Assembly (NCBI GenBank): GCA_001660395.1
Contig: LXWE01000001.1
Span: 186,001-250,000, forward strand
Length of the DNA stretch: 64,000 bases
DNA from: Alteromonadaceae bacterium XY-R5
GTDB taxonomy: Bacteria; Pseudomonadota; Gammaproteobacteria; Enterobacterales; Alteromonadaceae
Direction: 5' to 3'
Shown here: piece after piece, positions 63,494-64,000 of the stretch
Layout: each line of letters opens with the position of its first letter
How positions within the stretch are numbered: the stretch's first letter is position 1
Translations under genes and position numbers: made by a program
Notes under the pieces: generated by a model
The model's input: the letters and a program-made list of their open reading frames with translations, nothing else
Told to the model about the DNA's origin: nothing
Database searches by the model: none

Positions 63494-63896
63494 ACCTTTT
63501 TTCGCAATAAGAATGCCGCCTGCAGGGTTTTTAAACAGTTAGTCTAATTTTTACCAAAAACGTTGTTTTTTAAGTCAAAAATCACTTACTGAATGGCTTA
63601 ACATTCTGCTGAATTTACACCCAAGAGTAAAAAATCAGCCTCAACATACTGACATAATTCATCAGGTCGAAAAATAATTATTTCCCCTCCTTGGTTCGGA
63701 TGCTGCTTTTTTAAACAAATTTAAGTTCGGGAGGTTTTCAAGAGTAAACAGAAAACGAGGAAGAAGAATTAAGATACAACTTTTTCGATGCAGAAAATGG
63801 ACAGGAATCAAATAACTGGAAGACGAAAGGAAAAGAAATAACGACTTCCTTTCCTTTTCACACAAAAAAGGCTGGAAGAACCAGCCTTATTGATGA
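63494..63896. other. Intergenic region between csrA and the tRNA cluster
   Basis: About 400 bp, AT-rich. A minus-strand open frame at 63662-63865 is low-complexity and purine/pyrimidine biased, and is not accepted as a gene. The csrA terminator is at the right end. Confidence 0.5.
63864..63888 (-). terminator. Terminator of csrA
   Basis: AAGGCTGG-aaga-A / CCAGCCTT stem; on the minus strand followed by TTTTGTG, 8 bp after the csrA stop. Confidence 0.8.
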
Positions 63897-64000
63897 TCAA
63901 TCATCGTTGTGATTGCCATGTTCGTGCGACCCATGCTGAGCATTTTTTTCAGCCTGAATACGCATATAGATTTCTTCTCTGTGTACCGACACCTCTTTTG
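63897..64000 (-). CDS. csrA: Carbon storage regulator CsrA (partial, N-terminus outside window)
   Basis: The visible 33 codons read KEVSVHREEIYMRIQAEK followed by a His/Asn-rich tail NAQHGSHEHGNHNDD. The first part is the conserved C-terminal strand and helix of CsrA, including the VHREEI RNA-binding residues. The tail is longer and richer in His than in E. coli CsrA. Position supports the call: csrA followed by tRNA-Ser and tRNA-Arg genes is also the E. coli order. CsrA binds GGA motifs in mRNA leaders to control translation. Confidence 0.92.
   Translation of the reverse strand, partial: KEVSVHREEIYMRIQAEKNAQHGSHEHGNHNDD

Noticed and set aside
63662-63865. 67-codon minus-strand frame downstream of csrA
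   Set aside because: Low-complexity Ser/Leu/Phe composition from a purine-rich stretch, overlapping the csrA terminator; not a convincing gene.

Overview
This window is chromosomal DNA from a gammaproteobacterium, most likely a marine Alteromonadales (Alteromonadaceae-type) species. The basis is gene content and synteny: an Oar-type TonB-dependent receptor, PAS-GGDEF-EAL signalling, DUF3718 and DUF2797 proteins, Na+-pumping oxaloacetate decarboxylase, the blocks tyrR / phhA / ycjFX / pspCBA / pspF-sapABCDF, and a csrA / tRNA-Ser / tRNA-Arg cluster like that of E. coli. No prophage, insertion sequence or CRISPR array was recognised. The genus is inference.

Layout. 1-8 kb: a LysR/SDR divergent pair, an ABC half-transporter, a DUF2797 protein, a TetR-controlled metallo-beta-lactamase-fold hydrolase, a CPBP membrane protease and a DUF2167 protein. 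8-22 kb: a PAS-GGDEF-EAL protein, an SRAP peptidase, an EmrAB-like efflux operon with its TetR, an M1 aminopeptidase, an amidase and a two-gene amidohydrolase operon. 22-27.5 kb: dusC, DUF1289, a tRNA-Glu/Ala cluster beside gltX, azlCD and a tRNA-Val array. 28-41.6 kb: a receiver-TPR protein, a DUF3718 protein, an alcohol dehydrogenase, a 57-residue protein, a sulfotransferase, a PepSY operon, a LysR/MFS pair, a lipoprotein, the Oar receptor and ComFB. 41.6-48 kb: 4.5S RNA, leucine dehydrogenase/Lrp, maiA, two broken genes, tyrR and phhA. 48-58.7 kb: ycjF-ycjX, pspCBA, and pspF followed without a gap by sapABCDF. 58.7-62 kb: oadGAB. 62.7-64 kb: tRNA-Arg/Ser cluster and the 3' end of csrA.

How the genes fit together. 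The Psp block is a complete envelope-stress module, with a sigma54-type promoter in front of pspA and the activator PspF divergent. The aromatic amino-acid block looks like a pathway in decay: phhA, tyrR and maiA are intact, but the hpd (4-hydroxyphenylpyruvate dioxygenase) gene upstream of maiA is an internally deleted, frameshifted remnant. Next to it a small membrane-protein gene is split at a 7-bp tandem repeat.

The points most worth a second look are the hpd remnant; the 7-bp repeat; tRNA-Val 3'-end remnants in roughly 100-bp repeats downstream of the tRNA-Val array, reminiscent of the E. coli tyrT operon; two tRNA-Val versions with swapped acceptor-stem pairs; a triple PhoB-box-like repeat upstream of the Oar receptor; a response regulator without its phospho-acceptor Asp; and a GIY-YIG-like segment in the DUF2797 protein. 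No clearly new multi-gene defence or mobile system was found.
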